DNA from: Cristatella mucedo
Lineage: Eukaryota; Bryozoa; Phylactolaemata; Cristatellidae
Direction of reading: 5' to 3'
DNA length: 64,000 nt
NCBI GenBank assembly: GCA_009760855.2
Contig: WPIO01000021.1
Coordinates: 2,025,001-2,089,000, forward strand
This document shows positions 45,620-64,000 of the stretch, in pieces. The position numbers and the translations under genes were made by a program. The notes beneath the pieces were generated by a model. It ran no database searches and was not told the origin of the DNA. It was given only the letters and a program-made list of their open reading frames with translations. The stretch's first letter is position 1. Every line of letters begins with the position of its first letter.

Positions 45620-46270
45620 AGATGACCTTGTAACCCACAGTGCGGCACACGGTGGCTGCCGTAATGAGGGCACGAGCGCCGTTCCTACTGCGTGGAGCCG
45701 AAAGAGGCTCATTCACGAGGCTCATTCACGGGCCTTAGCATCGCATGCGACCCGCTCATCCCGTCAATAAGCAAAGGTTCGGCAGCTCGAATGCCCAGAA
45801 CCCTTTTCCACCGCTGCGACATCTTTTGCGACTGTTTTGCCGTTGGCGAGATGTCAAACGCTATCTCCAGTGGTATATTTTTTTTACTCTCAACAGCTTT
45901 TGCAGGGTTGCATTGTAGTAACGGCCGCGTATCAGCTCTTTCGCAGAGCTTTCGGCAAGAATCAGTCGAATCCACACTACTGAGCTAAAGACGAAGTGCA
46001 GCTATAAAAACGGGCACAATATGGTCCGAAAGTGCCTGCGTAACTTCCAACAGGCTGTTGTCCGACGGTTTAGCCGGCGATACGAGGCTACGCAGCAGCG
46101 CGTAGCGTCTCATTTTAAATTGAACTCAGAAATACGGCTTTATGGCGACGTAATGGAATCTCGCGAGCTAACTCGTACAGTTCGGACACATGTCAAGTTA
46201 GTCGCCGAGCGCCTGTCGTTCCTCATCAAACGAGGTGAAGCCGACATCGCCGGTTGCCGTGGGTCAACAC
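45620..46270 (-). pseudogene. gypsy gag remnant with degenerate zinc knuckle
   Basis: The minus frames contain YALLRSLVSPAKPSDNSLLE (about 46100), a pattern typical of Ty3/gypsy capsid. An AKAVES..IPLEIA region follows, and near 45640 a HCGLQGHLQKV segment like a CCHC knuckle missing its outer Cys residues. Confidence 0.65.
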
Positions 46271-46289
46271 AAATCCAGCTCGCAGCCAG

Positions 46290-46524
46290 TGTAAGATATT
46301 TTTCGAGCAGTCACGCACAGCAATAGACGGCTCAGACAGGCGCCGTTTATTGAAGAACGAGAAACCGGGCCTGGCCGGCCACTGGGTGACCACGTGGGTC
46401 TCCGCCGGAAGAGGGCGGGCGGCTGGCCCAGTCACGCGGACCTGACAGCGCCTAACGCCGGTCCAACGTACGGGCAACTGCAGCTCAAGGCCTGATCTTT
46501 CATCAATCTTTGCAACTCCCAACA
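46290..46524 (-). repeat. candidate 5' LTR of the gypsy element
   Basis: On the minus strand it starts TGTTGGGAGTTGC and ends ATATCTTACA, giving TG..CA ends. It contains AATAAA near 46347. It is directly followed by tggctgcgagctggat, which is in the right place for a tRNA primer-binding site. Gag begins shortly after. No second LTR copy was found to confirm the ends. Confidence 0.55.
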
Positions 46525-46632
46525 GCACGAGTATCGGCCTTCGCGTGACTGTGGACGAGCGTCTATCTGCCGGAAGCGCTCTGGCGGTGAGTCTTACATC
46601 GGTGACTTTAATAGCTTAGCTGGAGCCTGTGC

Positions 46633-46670
46633 GGGGGGGGGGGGGGGGGAGAGGAGAGGGTGGGGGGGGG
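46633..46670 (+). repeat. poly-G tract, G-quadruplex candidate
   Basis: Seventeen consecutive G, then gaggagaggg and nine more G. Run length may be affected by sequencing error. Confidence 0.85.
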
Positions 46671-48344
46671 CCCACAGACGGGGAACGACCATGAAGCCGG
46701 CCGCTCCGCTACATAATCTGCGGCTGCAGAAAAGGTCACCTAGCGCTGAGTCAGTGACGTATAGCGAGGCCGTCTGAGGCCGACGTCCTTCCGACAAGTC
46801 AATTTGGATTTTATTTGGCGGGAAGAGCCTTTGGCATACTTCCAACTCACTATCCACAGCTAGCCTGCTGCAGCTGTTGGCCTGCTGGATGGGCCTTCTC
46901 CGGCCACCGGCGTGTCGTGCCCTGCCGCTCGACGATTAGGCAAAGCCGGTTTCAACCGCTAGTTAGTGGAGCAGCCGGTCTACTGCAGATTTTGAATGGG
47001 CTGAATGCTGTCTCGGAACGCACCCGGAGTGCAAGCTGAGGGCAGGTATGAATAGCTATCTTCACGCGGCAGCCGTCAATGGGCGTGCGTGAGGATCGTC
47101 ACCAGAGCACCCAGTGTTTTTGAGCCGAGTTGTGTCCTGCCTAGATGCTTACAAATGGCCAGCATCTGCTCTCAGCGGTGCAGTGACATTCTGACCTTGA
47201 CTATCTTGATGCTTGGAGAGTTAGCCGGCACGGGTGAGGATGTGCTAGTGCTGCCGCTTGCTCGTTCTTAGCCGTTAAACATCTGGTCGTCCATGGCTGG
47301 AAACCTTGGCCCAGCTGCAGATTCACACGGCAGAGCCCACGCCCAGCTAGCCTAGCCAAGGATCTCGTCGGGCCGGCAGTTAAAAAGAATAGGGTCAGCG
47401 AGAGATGAAATGCCTGTCACTGTGATACATCTCTTCCACCTAGCCACCCCAGACAGTCCCTACCGAAAGATGGTCACCTGACAGACTAAGAGCAATCGAA
47501 GGTTTGTTCATACGGTTACGCTATCACGGATACCTGCTTGATGGAATTGGAGTTCTGGGCATTTTTCTTCGATTTGGTGTTTGGCTTACTCTAGACTGGT
47601 GGCTCATGCTGCTGGCTTGTTAGAAGATTCTCGAACTGTCACGGAATGCTACCATTTATCAGATATTGCTGCTCGAAGGTGCAGCAGTCATCATTCTGAC
47701 CGACGGACCTCGGATCAGAGCCTTGCAACTAGCAGGCGATTCCTTCCTCTCGGTTGCAGCATCTGCTGATATATGCTTACCTTGCTTGTGATGCCACTCG
47801 ACCTACACAAGATACACCTGTGTTCCTGGCTGCTCATGCAGGTTTTCCTTGCTAGCGGTTTCGGTACTGTTATTTTGCAGACAGTTTTGGACTGTGCTCC
47901 CATTAACTTAAGCTTACTGCATGGGGTTACTGCTTTAGATTAGGCAACCAGATCTGGATAGCATATGGCTGCTCCCTACGATAACCACTCCAAGCATTTA
48001 ATGACTCTGTTTACTCGTGGCCACTGCACACGTGGAGCCCGATGAGAAGCAGCACAGTCGTCGGTCGATCCTCGGATCATTCGGTGCAATGGCTGTCAGC
48101 ATTGTCAGCAGCATTCACTTTGCACTGGTTCATGCATTCAATTTTTTGGGAGTCACTCTTTGCAGGCATGCTTTAGTGGCCCTGCTAGTAGACAGCTGCG
48201 TGACAGGGTCCACTCACATAGCTACCAAGCACTCTGAGCAAAATCGAAAGTAGCCCAGCAGCTACAGTTACAAGCAGTTGCTTGCAAGTACTCCTGCCAT
48301 CAGATCTCGTTAGGCCTTTTATTGTTTACTAACGTTTATGAATC
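46671..48344. other. no gene recognised
   Basis: GC-richer than the left half, but with only short unconvincing open frames on both strands and no repeat match. Confidence 0.5.
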
Positions 48345-48620
48345 GCCGGCCCAAAAACCAACGCCGCGATCACCAAAAGATTTCAATTTAGTGAGTGGAG
48401 CTTCGAGACGAATATGAGCATTGGATCGGGTAGGTCGTTCGAGAGCACACTTCAAGGGCAAGGAGTTCGGATAGGTAGGTTGCTGCAGGCGAGTTAGGAG
48501 ACCTGTTGGCCAGAGAGAGGATCTTAAAGTCGATTCGATGCTTGACAGGGAGCTAGTGAAGCTCAGACAGAAGTGATTGGATTTGGAAGCCATGCTGTTG
48601 ATGACAAACTAGACGTGGCT
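48345..48620 (-). mobile_element. LINE RT C-terminal fragment, third LINE type
   Basis: The minus frame (48593-48336) contains LPLKCALERPTRSNAHIRLE and KLKSFGDRG, matching the usual L..L......R.LRS...L..P..K.K.FGDR end of CR1/L2-type RT. It is not close to the other LINE copies here. Confidence 0.6.
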
Positions 48621-49248
48621 GCTTGGTGAGTCGTGATGTTTCAGAAGACGGTAAAGATCTCAAACCAATTAGGGTTTAGTACAACAACCCCACAGATTGG
48701 TCTGGAACTTCTGCTAAAACCGCGAGGCTATATCTTCGACCACCGAATCGTGGTATCTGATCATAAGCAGTCTGAATGCATCTGAATACATGACATTACG
48801 ACTAACCTATCTTGATACAGAATTGTGCATCCTAGAATCCACCTTATTCTGCCTCATCCTCTTTCTTAAAGAAACTGCAATGGGATCTGGTGTAGGCTCA
48901 GATATAGGTCAAAGTCCCAATCTGACCATACGCCTCCAAGGCATAGTTACTTCATGCCTGGCTGAATTGTAATAGCATTAACTTCCTCTTAACCCCAGGC
49001 TCTAGCAAGATCGTAAATTAAATACCCCATTCCTTACATAAAGGCTTCTATTAGCTATAAAGGTTTTCTGCTTTCAGACTGATGAACTCCCAATACACTC
49101 TTGCTTAATGAGAGCATACGTCTGCCCTCTGCCAGTTCCTGTAAATCGGTTCCAGAATAGGCAGGTCATGCTATTGCTTCTACTCACGTGGTCACTTCTT
49201 CAACTTTTCTCATATTTCATCAATGCTGAGTACATACTCTGTGGTTTA
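48621..49248. other. no feature recognised
   Basis: No coding or repeat signal noticed. Confidence 0.4.
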
Positions 49249-49329
49249 GTAATAATAATATAATAATAATAATGATAATTATAAGCACCTTGAAAGAGAT
49301 TGAGTTCTCTGATGGTGCTTTATCAAGTG

Positions 49330-49362
<33 letters not shown>

Positions 49363-49420
49363 ATGCGATATAGTGCCCTCAGAGAACTCAATTTCTTTCT
49401 AGGCACTTTACATTTGGGAT
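49249..49420. mobile_element. two LINE 3' tails joined tail to tail
   Basis: A plus-strand tail of about 75 bp (aagcaccttgaaagagattg... then (ATT)n) ends at 49361 and is directly followed by a minus-strand tail (complement tgtaaagtgcctagaaag). They share the ATT run as junction. A second imperfect (TAA)n precedes the first tail. Both stems are intact with compensating changes (AAGCACC/GGTGCTT and AGTGCC/GGCACT). Confidence 0.85.
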
Positions 49421-49496
49421 GGATGCTCTGTTGGAAGCTAAGGCATTTCTTTCGCACTGAAAGCCATAGAGAATTGATTAGTTACACACGCACTCA

Positions 49497-49560
49497 CGCG
49501 CACACACGTACACACATGCATACACACAAATAACACATTATTACACACACACAAACACGC
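49497..49560. repeat. CA-rich microsatellite
   Basis: Imperfect cacacacgta/cacacatgca iterations. Confidence 0.85.
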
Positions 49561-49600
49561 AAATATAAACTCGCCGTAAGCTGTAAAAACTGCTGCAGCA

Positions 49601-49705
49601 CAAGTCCTGGTATGGCCTAGGGGTCCTGGTTCATGTGCAAAGCGCCTGGGTAGAGATTCAGTTCTCATAGGGCGTTATGCAGCTGAATTACATTTATTTA
49701 TATAT
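49601..49705 (+). mobile_element. SINE-A tail remnant
   Basis: catgtgcaaagcgcctgggt, agagattcagttctcatag, ggcgttatgcagctgaatt: the SINE-A 3' half. The tRNA head is reduced to a vague trace. Confidence 0.7.
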
Positions 49706-52700
49706 TTGTTTGATTACACATGTATAGACCTCAATGTCCATACAATGACTCAAATGGGACCTGCTCGGTGGGCTGTATTCCATGCTGAATCGTCACTAAG
49801 ATGTTCAAATAAGGCTGAATAGTAGCTTGCACCCAATATGCTTTGCCACAAGGGCAAGACTGTTTCAAGGGACTCACTCCCAGAGCCTTCCGTCCGAAGG
49901 GTATTCCGATTCCCAGATTTCCTAGTGCAAACAGTTAAATATAGATCGTTGGCAAACCACCCTCCCCAGTTTCAAACCGGTTGGCCCATGCAATCCACTG
50001 GTTCAGGAGCATTCAGAACATGTACTTGTCCAAAAACTTTGCCCTAGCCAAACAAAGCATTAGCAGCAGTCGCTGGAGCCACCTGCAGCGGTCGCATCCC
50101 CGATGCCCGAGCTATGCACTGGCAAACTACCACTGCTGTGTGCGCAATACTTGATCCTAGGGTAGCAAGGTGCTGGTGGGCTGCTGGGAAAATGTCAAAG
50201 CAAGTCAAAGTGAAAAAATGCGATGCAAATTAGCACATTGCAAGCACATGCAACAGTTCAGCGTTTCCAGGCAGATGGGCAGTTCATGCTCCTACGCTGG
50301 GCATTCAGTTCATCCAAGCAATAACCTTGCACAGCCCCATGCCCCCAAGCCGACCGTCCTATCCTATCTGATCGATCCAAAGTATGGCAGGGCACGGTGA
50401 AATGAAGCAGAGCTGGCTGCAAATCATTCGCCTAGAATTGAATAGCTGTCCTGGGTGCTAGCAGGTGCTCCTTTCGGGTGGGTAGCTCGTTCGTTCCTTT
50501 GGGTTGACTCAAGTCCAAGCTCAGCACTCGTCGGACTTTACAGCAGTGGTTTACAGGAGAGTCACCGTCAGCTGGTTCTTAAAATCCGTCACGGCTTGTG
50601 GGCTCGAAGCCAGCCACAAGATTCAAACATATTGCTGGCTAACCATTGTTCCGAGCACACCCGACTGGTCAATGAGTCATTTCAATATGAGGCATCAGTC
50701 ACAAGCTGGTAAACCTTTGCCAGCTGGTGCAATCACTGATACTTGTAGCACACTCAATGACACCAAGCATGGGCTTCAGAGCAGCTTAAGCAGTTGCTGG
50801 CTGTCTCTAGCACCCTACGGCAAACGGTTACCAATGTTAGGAACTCGACTAAATAGCATCCACTTCTTATGCAACATTGCTTAACAGTACTCAAGATTTC
50901 GACTCTCTCACAGTCGTGCAGCAGGAGCGTTCAGCAACTAGGCACGAGTCACAGCTTCGCACACAGGCATGTGTTGGTTAGTACTCCGTGACTGAAAAAT
51001 CCAAGGTGCATTCATAGAAGACTCACGGTCGACCTTATGATCGCCGAACTATAACAAACCTTTCTGCTTTCATGGTCAGCTGTGGAACTAATAATTGGTT
51101 ACTTGCCAGCTTCCCACCAGTCGCTGGACTCAGACCACAAAGGCCAGTAGACAGGGGGGGGGGCTTAATCCAGTATTGTACGACATGCACTAACGCTCCA
51201 GAACGCTGGCTGAGGGCTGGCACCGTATGTGTAACACCTTAAGGCTAGCTGTATGGAGGAGATGGTTTGCATTTTGTGGAAAAAAGAGTGCATCGCAGTA
51301 AATCAGCTCCTGTGTATTGGGTGGCTCTCATACTTATCAACTACCAGGCCTCTGAGGTCCAATTTCACTTGACTTGCATCTCAGAAGCAACAGAGCCTAA
51401 AATGCTAAGCTGGAGCTAGCTCAATTTGAAGGTCACAGCAGTAGGGTTTTGGCCAGAGAAACAAACTCAATTGCCGGAAGCCAGACGAATTGCTACAGAT
51501 ATGTAGTACTCACACATTAAAAGCTGATTCAAGTACGTATTTATTATAATAAGGATTGCTGGGAAAAGCTTTCTACACGTTTCTCTGTCTGTTCGAGTGA
51601 AAAAGGATGGCTGCTCGTGCTAGCTCAGCCCGGGTTTGAGGCAGCCTATGCAGCAGGGGCTGAGAGGCTCGATGCTTTTATCTCCATGGTGTGCCAAGCT
51701 TGCTCAATCGGTTCGGCGAATCAGTTTGGTTATATGAGAACTGAGTGTGCCATACCATCCAACCTAAGTGGTCAACTTTGTCGTTGGCTTTTGTTCGAAC
51801 ATTTAAGGTCGGCTGATTCAGCAGCCCTCAATTTGTATCTCAATGCAACCAACTGCCTCGGCTATTGGGGTGATTCAATCAGCGACATGATAGGCTAGAG
51901 CTTGTATTGTTGGCATGGCAGCAGCATGTTACGTGAAAAGAACCCAGTTAAAGCTGTGAGTGCTTGCAGCTGCCTTCTGCCTAACGTGGCCACCTGCCAT
52001 GTGGTTACCTTTCCTGTTATCGTGAATGAGCCTTCACTGGAGCTTGTTACCCCCCTTGGATTTTCCGGTTCCAGCTCATCCTGAACCCCTTGTTTTGTGG
52101 ACTGAAGCTGGAGACCTTCAGCTGTAGTTGATGATAGCAGGTCCTACTACCGTGCCCATCGCTAGGTTAGGCTACAGTTTATCGGCTGGAGCCCGGTGGG
52201 ATTTGATCTGAGAGAAACCTTTAGACTGACTGGATGCTAGTGTCAAATGCTGACACCGGACTGCTCTTCGTGGTCCATTGGACTGCACCGAGTAGCCAGT
52301 GCTGGTCCCTCTCCTAGCAGGCTGCCCTCATTTGTTGTGTACACTCCTTGTTTGCCCCTCTCTTTGCTGCAGGCTGCTGGTCTTGGACTCTTGAACTCGG
52401 CGAATAGTCCAGCTCCCTTCCCTCTGTCTGTAAAGGTGTGAGTCAGAGGTTGGAGAAGGAGGAAGAGGGAGAGAGAGAAACAAAAATAGAGCAGCTGAAG
52501 GGAAAGGAGTGAGTGTGTGTGAGGAAGAGTTCAGAAGAGACTGCTGCGACCACCAAGTAATCTGTGGTTCCATCGCTGAACGGTCGATCAGGGAAAACAG
52601 TCACTGCCTACTTCCCAGGCTCCTGTGGATAGCAAACCATCGAGGCTATCGGTTTATGGTACTACTGGCGACTGGGCTTCCCGAGAAAAGCCATCTCATG

Positions 52701-53817
52701 CTTATCGGCCACATCCACCACATCCGCTCTGCTGCTCACTGCATAACTGTCCTTTGTCCTGTGTCGGCCCAGCTTGGTTACTTACAGTGTGCTCCTAACT
52801 GGCAGCTGCTGCATGTATGCAATTAGGTTTTAGCTGGCCGTGCCACCCCTCTGTTTGATTCAGCCTGCCTTGGCTACTGCTACTGCACTATGCTTCCGTT
52901 GCCTTAGATGATGTCGACTACTGATCTCTATTCGGTAACCAACCTGCCTGTCGTTCGTTGCCACTGGCCGTATGTCAACGTTTGTGTTTCTCATCTGTCG
53001 CCGACCGTTCAGACATCTCTCCTATCCTTTTTTTATTGCTACTTTGTTTCTTGTATCTAATGATTCAAGAGGCACTCTTTTGAACTCCTCCATAGGAATG
53101 CCATCATTCGGCTAATCTTCGTATGTATGTAGAGTCATGACAAGCAGAAAATTGTGGTGAAACTAGGAATAGCAGCACCACAACCATCGATCTGTTCACT
53201 GTCTGTAGGTTCACAAGGAACAAGTATAGCAGCTCCTTCGAGCTAAGTGAGGCTGGGTTTGGGGCAGCCTATTCAGCCGCTGCTGCACGAAGGCTCGGCT
53301 GGGAGCTGTTGCCTCCTCCAGCAGTAACTGCTGCCACTACAAGCAGCTGCAATAACAGCTGAGGCTACTGCTGCCGGCCTCCTGCCAGTGACAGAGAAGC
53401 CGTAGTGCTTGCCTAATTCAAAATAGACTATTGTAGCCCTAGCGTTTCAAGTGTGCTAGATCAAGTCAGCAATGCCCGATCGAGCATGCATGCCTGCAGT
53501 TTGGTAACAGCCGATCATTACAAGAACTGATCGTACCTTGTCATACTGTGTCAGTGGTTCACTGTGCAAGTGATTAGCGGAATGTCTTGTTAGCGACACG
53601 AGAGGTTACTCTGATTCCTTGGTGCCCACATTTCGTGACTGCATCTAGCTGAACAGCTCGGCAAAATCTCGAATCGACGCTGGTCTTTGACCGATCTATC
53701 GGTTCCGAGATGTGCGATGAGTTCGAAGCTGTGGTGGAGGCTGCATCTGAGCTAGCAGATTGCCATAGCCGGCAGACTGCAGGCGCTCTGGAATGGCCCG
53801 ATGACTGGGCAGCCAAA
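49706..53817. other. 4.1 kb without a recognisable gene
   Basis: Many short open frames on both strands, but none with motifs, length or codon pattern I can support. Minor features are a G8 run near 51154, an AAG/GA-rich purine tract at 52450-52530 and CAG/CTG-rich patches near 53270-53390. Distal regulatory DNA or UTR exons of the transporter gene cannot be excluded. Confidence 0.5.
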
Positions 53818-54797
53818 ATAATAGTAATGATGCATTTGATTTAACATCCTCAGAGAACTCAATCTCTTTCAAGGCACTTTACATTTGCTGCAAAGGAAGC
53901 ACGATTGATTGTGTAGTGGTATCATGCACGATCGAACGGTTAGTGACACAATTCTCGATAAACAACAAGAATAACATGGTTAGGGGTGACATACACAGGG
54001 TCAGCATGCAAGTATGGTTAGTGGCAGCATGCACATTGTCAGCACCTATAAGCACATCAAGGACGAATCACCGTGACTCACTAAATGCTGTAAAAAATTA
54101 GATGTGCTTTTAGTTTCTTTTCAAATGTGAAAAAGTCGGGAGATGTCGTGACGTAAGTCGTGAGTGAGTTTCAGGCTTTGGGAGCATACGAACTAAAAGC
54201 ACAGTCTCCAAAGAATTTCAGATTTGTGCAAAGTATGGGTTAACAGTTGGATTCCGAGAAGAGGGTGGTATGATACCTGGTGGGGCAGTAGGTCTAATAG
54301 GTAGGCTAGAGTCAAAGAATAAAGGGACCTAAAAGTAAGTGACAACCTTGAAGTCGATGCATTGCTTGACTGGGGCTCAGTGCAGGTCGGTGAGAAGTGG
54401 TGTGATGTGGCCACTGCCAAGCTGACGACAGACAAGCCTAGCTGCAGAGTTTTTCACCAGCTGTAACCAGTACCAGTACCAGCTCTATTTAAGTGCCTGA
54501 GTACACAGGCCAGTAAACCAGAAAGCCGTGAGTTACAGAAGTCAAGTCGGATCTCACAAATGCATGGACCAATTTAGATGTGGTATCCCTGTCTAAACAA
54601 GCCTGAACTTTAGCGATGTTACTTTCTGAAAGTAGGCAAACTTGACTGTGGAGCCAATGTGATCGTCTAATGAGAGGTCACTTTTGGAACATGACACCTA
54701 GATTTCGTGAAGATTCAACAGGAGATATGCTGACAGTCGTTTTGAGCGGTTGCCTTTCCAATTTCTGAATCACACTTCGTTTGCCCATAACTAGTAA
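53818..54797 (-). mobile_element. CR1-like LINE, 5'-truncated, with complete 3' end
   Basis: Worn ATT tail and hairpin at 53818-53885, then a 3' UTR collinear with the other copies and RT C-terminal coding up to the KPSVIQ/LLVMGK region at 54797, where it stops abruptly. A small internal duplication (ccagtaccagta) is at 54466. Confidence 0.85.
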
Positions 54798-55892
54798 ATC
54801 CAAAGAAAGTGCATTCCATATCTTATGCCACCGAAAGATCATTTCGGCCAGTGAATGTGTCAGCATACGGGTGGCATCAGAATCAGGGGACCCTGCCCTG
54901 CCACACACATCTATCGGTTGTGAGAGAGTCCAGATGTTTGTTTGGTTTGCAACCAACAAGTGGCTGATTCGGCAGTTGGGTATGCTGGCAGTATGCCTCT
55001 CTCCTTCTGTGTTCATGCTCGGCATTTTCTCTCTAATGTGGCTACTGTTTGTGGCTGTGGACAGGCCACCAGCCGGCGACTGTCGCCGCCGGGAGTCGAA
55101 TGCTGCCGGATGCATCGACGCAAGTCTGAGCTTCCAACTCCTGTAGCTTCGGGCTACGTATATACTAGACGTCGGTGGAACCAAGCTACCTGCTAATACT
55201 CTCTAGCGTGAAATGTGTGTGCCCATGCTGAGAGGCCACCTCTTCATAGATCAGTCTGCCTTATCTGTACGGCCTTTGCTATCTAGCACTTTCGGAAGTC
55301 TGTAAAATAGCAGCTGCTTATCTGTGCCCACTTGTTAGCTTTGCTCTGGGCCACAGAAGTAGAAGCAGTTGGTAGCTCTTGTTCTACAGTCAGGTCATAC
55401 ATGCAGTTTGTTTGCTTGCCAGCCTGAATGATCCAGTTGCAGCTGCAGCTGCTGCCCTGCCACGCTTCTTCACGGCTGTCGAATGCAACTTCCGTCCCAG
55501 GCCAAATGCCGTGCAGTTGCGGTCGTACTCTGTCTAGCTCTACCACTGCCCTCCCAGGCCAGCGGTGCATGCTGCTGCAGACGCTCGGCAGCCGTCGTTC
55601 TGCCCCTTACGATACATGCACACTGCTGCTCCCGATACGGCTTTGATGTGACACCGGTAAGCGATTGGACGAACTGGTCCTGCTGCCATCGGATGTCACT
55701 GTCACTGCTGCCATCGGATCGACTCGATATGATCGGCATGGTGTGTGGCTTGACAGCCACCTTGTCCCTGCAATCTCTTCACGGTTGACTGCCTCAAGAT
55801 TGGTCATGGTCTGCCCGGTCACTGGCTAAAGCCTGGCAAAGCTCTGAATCTAGCTGCAAGGGGGGGGGGCACTTTTGCCGTCCAGGTTGGGA
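54798..55892. other. upstream region of the transporter gene
   Basis: No coding exon could be established. The bases gcacttttgccgtccag at 55868-55884 would serve as a splice acceptor just before the first coding exon, so the transcript may start further upstream. A G10 run lies at 55860-55869. No TATA box or initiator is obvious. Confidence 0.4.

Positions 55893-64000
<8,108 letters not shown>

Larger units (their letters stand above)
41700..46524 (-). mobile_element. Ty3/gypsy LTR retrotransposon, disrupted
   Basis: On the minus strand the order is LTR, primer-binding site, gag, protease, RT, RNase H, integrase, the Ty3/gypsy gene order. All domains are decayed by stops and frameshifts. A SINE-B sits in RNase H (43224-43390) and a LINE 3' end in integrase (42181-42356). 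Only one LTR was found; the downstream end is lost or unrecognisable. Confidence 0.85.

Noticed and set aside
54781-55184. Overlapping open frames of 121 and 168 codons beside the transporter gene
   Set aside because: They begin within or at the edge of a LINE remnant, have no recognisable motif and overlap on opposite strands.

Overview
The window is nuclear DNA from an animal, most likely an invertebrate. It carries a phase-1-intron gene for an SLC16-type monocarboxylate transporter, two tRNA-derived SINE families, CR1-like and L2-like LINEs, a Ty3/gypsy LTR retrotransposon, hAT DNA transposon remains and long microsatellites. I cannot name the species. Non-transposon coding content is very low: one confident gene (partial, running off the right edge) and one pair of paralogous coding exons of unknown function.

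Left and middle (about 2.4-41 kb). This is the debris of a directly repeated unit of roughly 10 kb. By eye it breaks into a left block X (4.64-6.65, 24.37-24.95 and 37.27-41.2 kb) and a right block Y (2.48-4.16, 6.97-15.19 and 27.94-34.89 kb). Copies are old and diverged, and LINE and SINE insertions are present in some copies and absent at the same place in others. Both long Y copies carry, on the minus strand, a coding exon for an unrecognised Gln/Ala-rich helical protein. It holds a repeated domain of about 105 residues, twice in one copy and once in the other.

Between the units (15.2-24.4 kb) lies a cluster of broken transposons. It includes a hAT transposase pseudogene whose conserved RW(L)S motif has been replaced by a 1.5-kb minisatellite, an L2-like LINE interrupted by a SINE, and a 187-bp element that looks like a non-autonomous SPIN hAT transposon, a family known for horizontal transfer. 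A near-complete but frameshifted CR1-like LINE occupies 24.95-27.85 kb.

From 41.7 to 46.5 kb there is a minus-strand Ty3/gypsy element (LTR, gag, protease, RT, RNase H, integrase), itself split by a SINE and a LINE 3' end. From 46.6 to 53.8 kb I see almost nothing beyond LINE and SINE tails and simple repeats.

The right end (55.9-64.0 kb, plus strand) holds four exons of the monocarboxylate transporter gene. They encode the N-terminal six transmembrane segments and the start of the central loop. Its introns contain a long CT tract, a SINE copy and LINE fragments.

A recurrent theme is that the LINE 3' ends and the tails of one SINE family share a small hairpin whose stem shows compensatory changes between copies. 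This suggests the SINE is mobilised by that LINE. All homology statements come from reading the sequence by eye; boundaries are approximate to tens of bases unless a splice site, TSD or stop is named.
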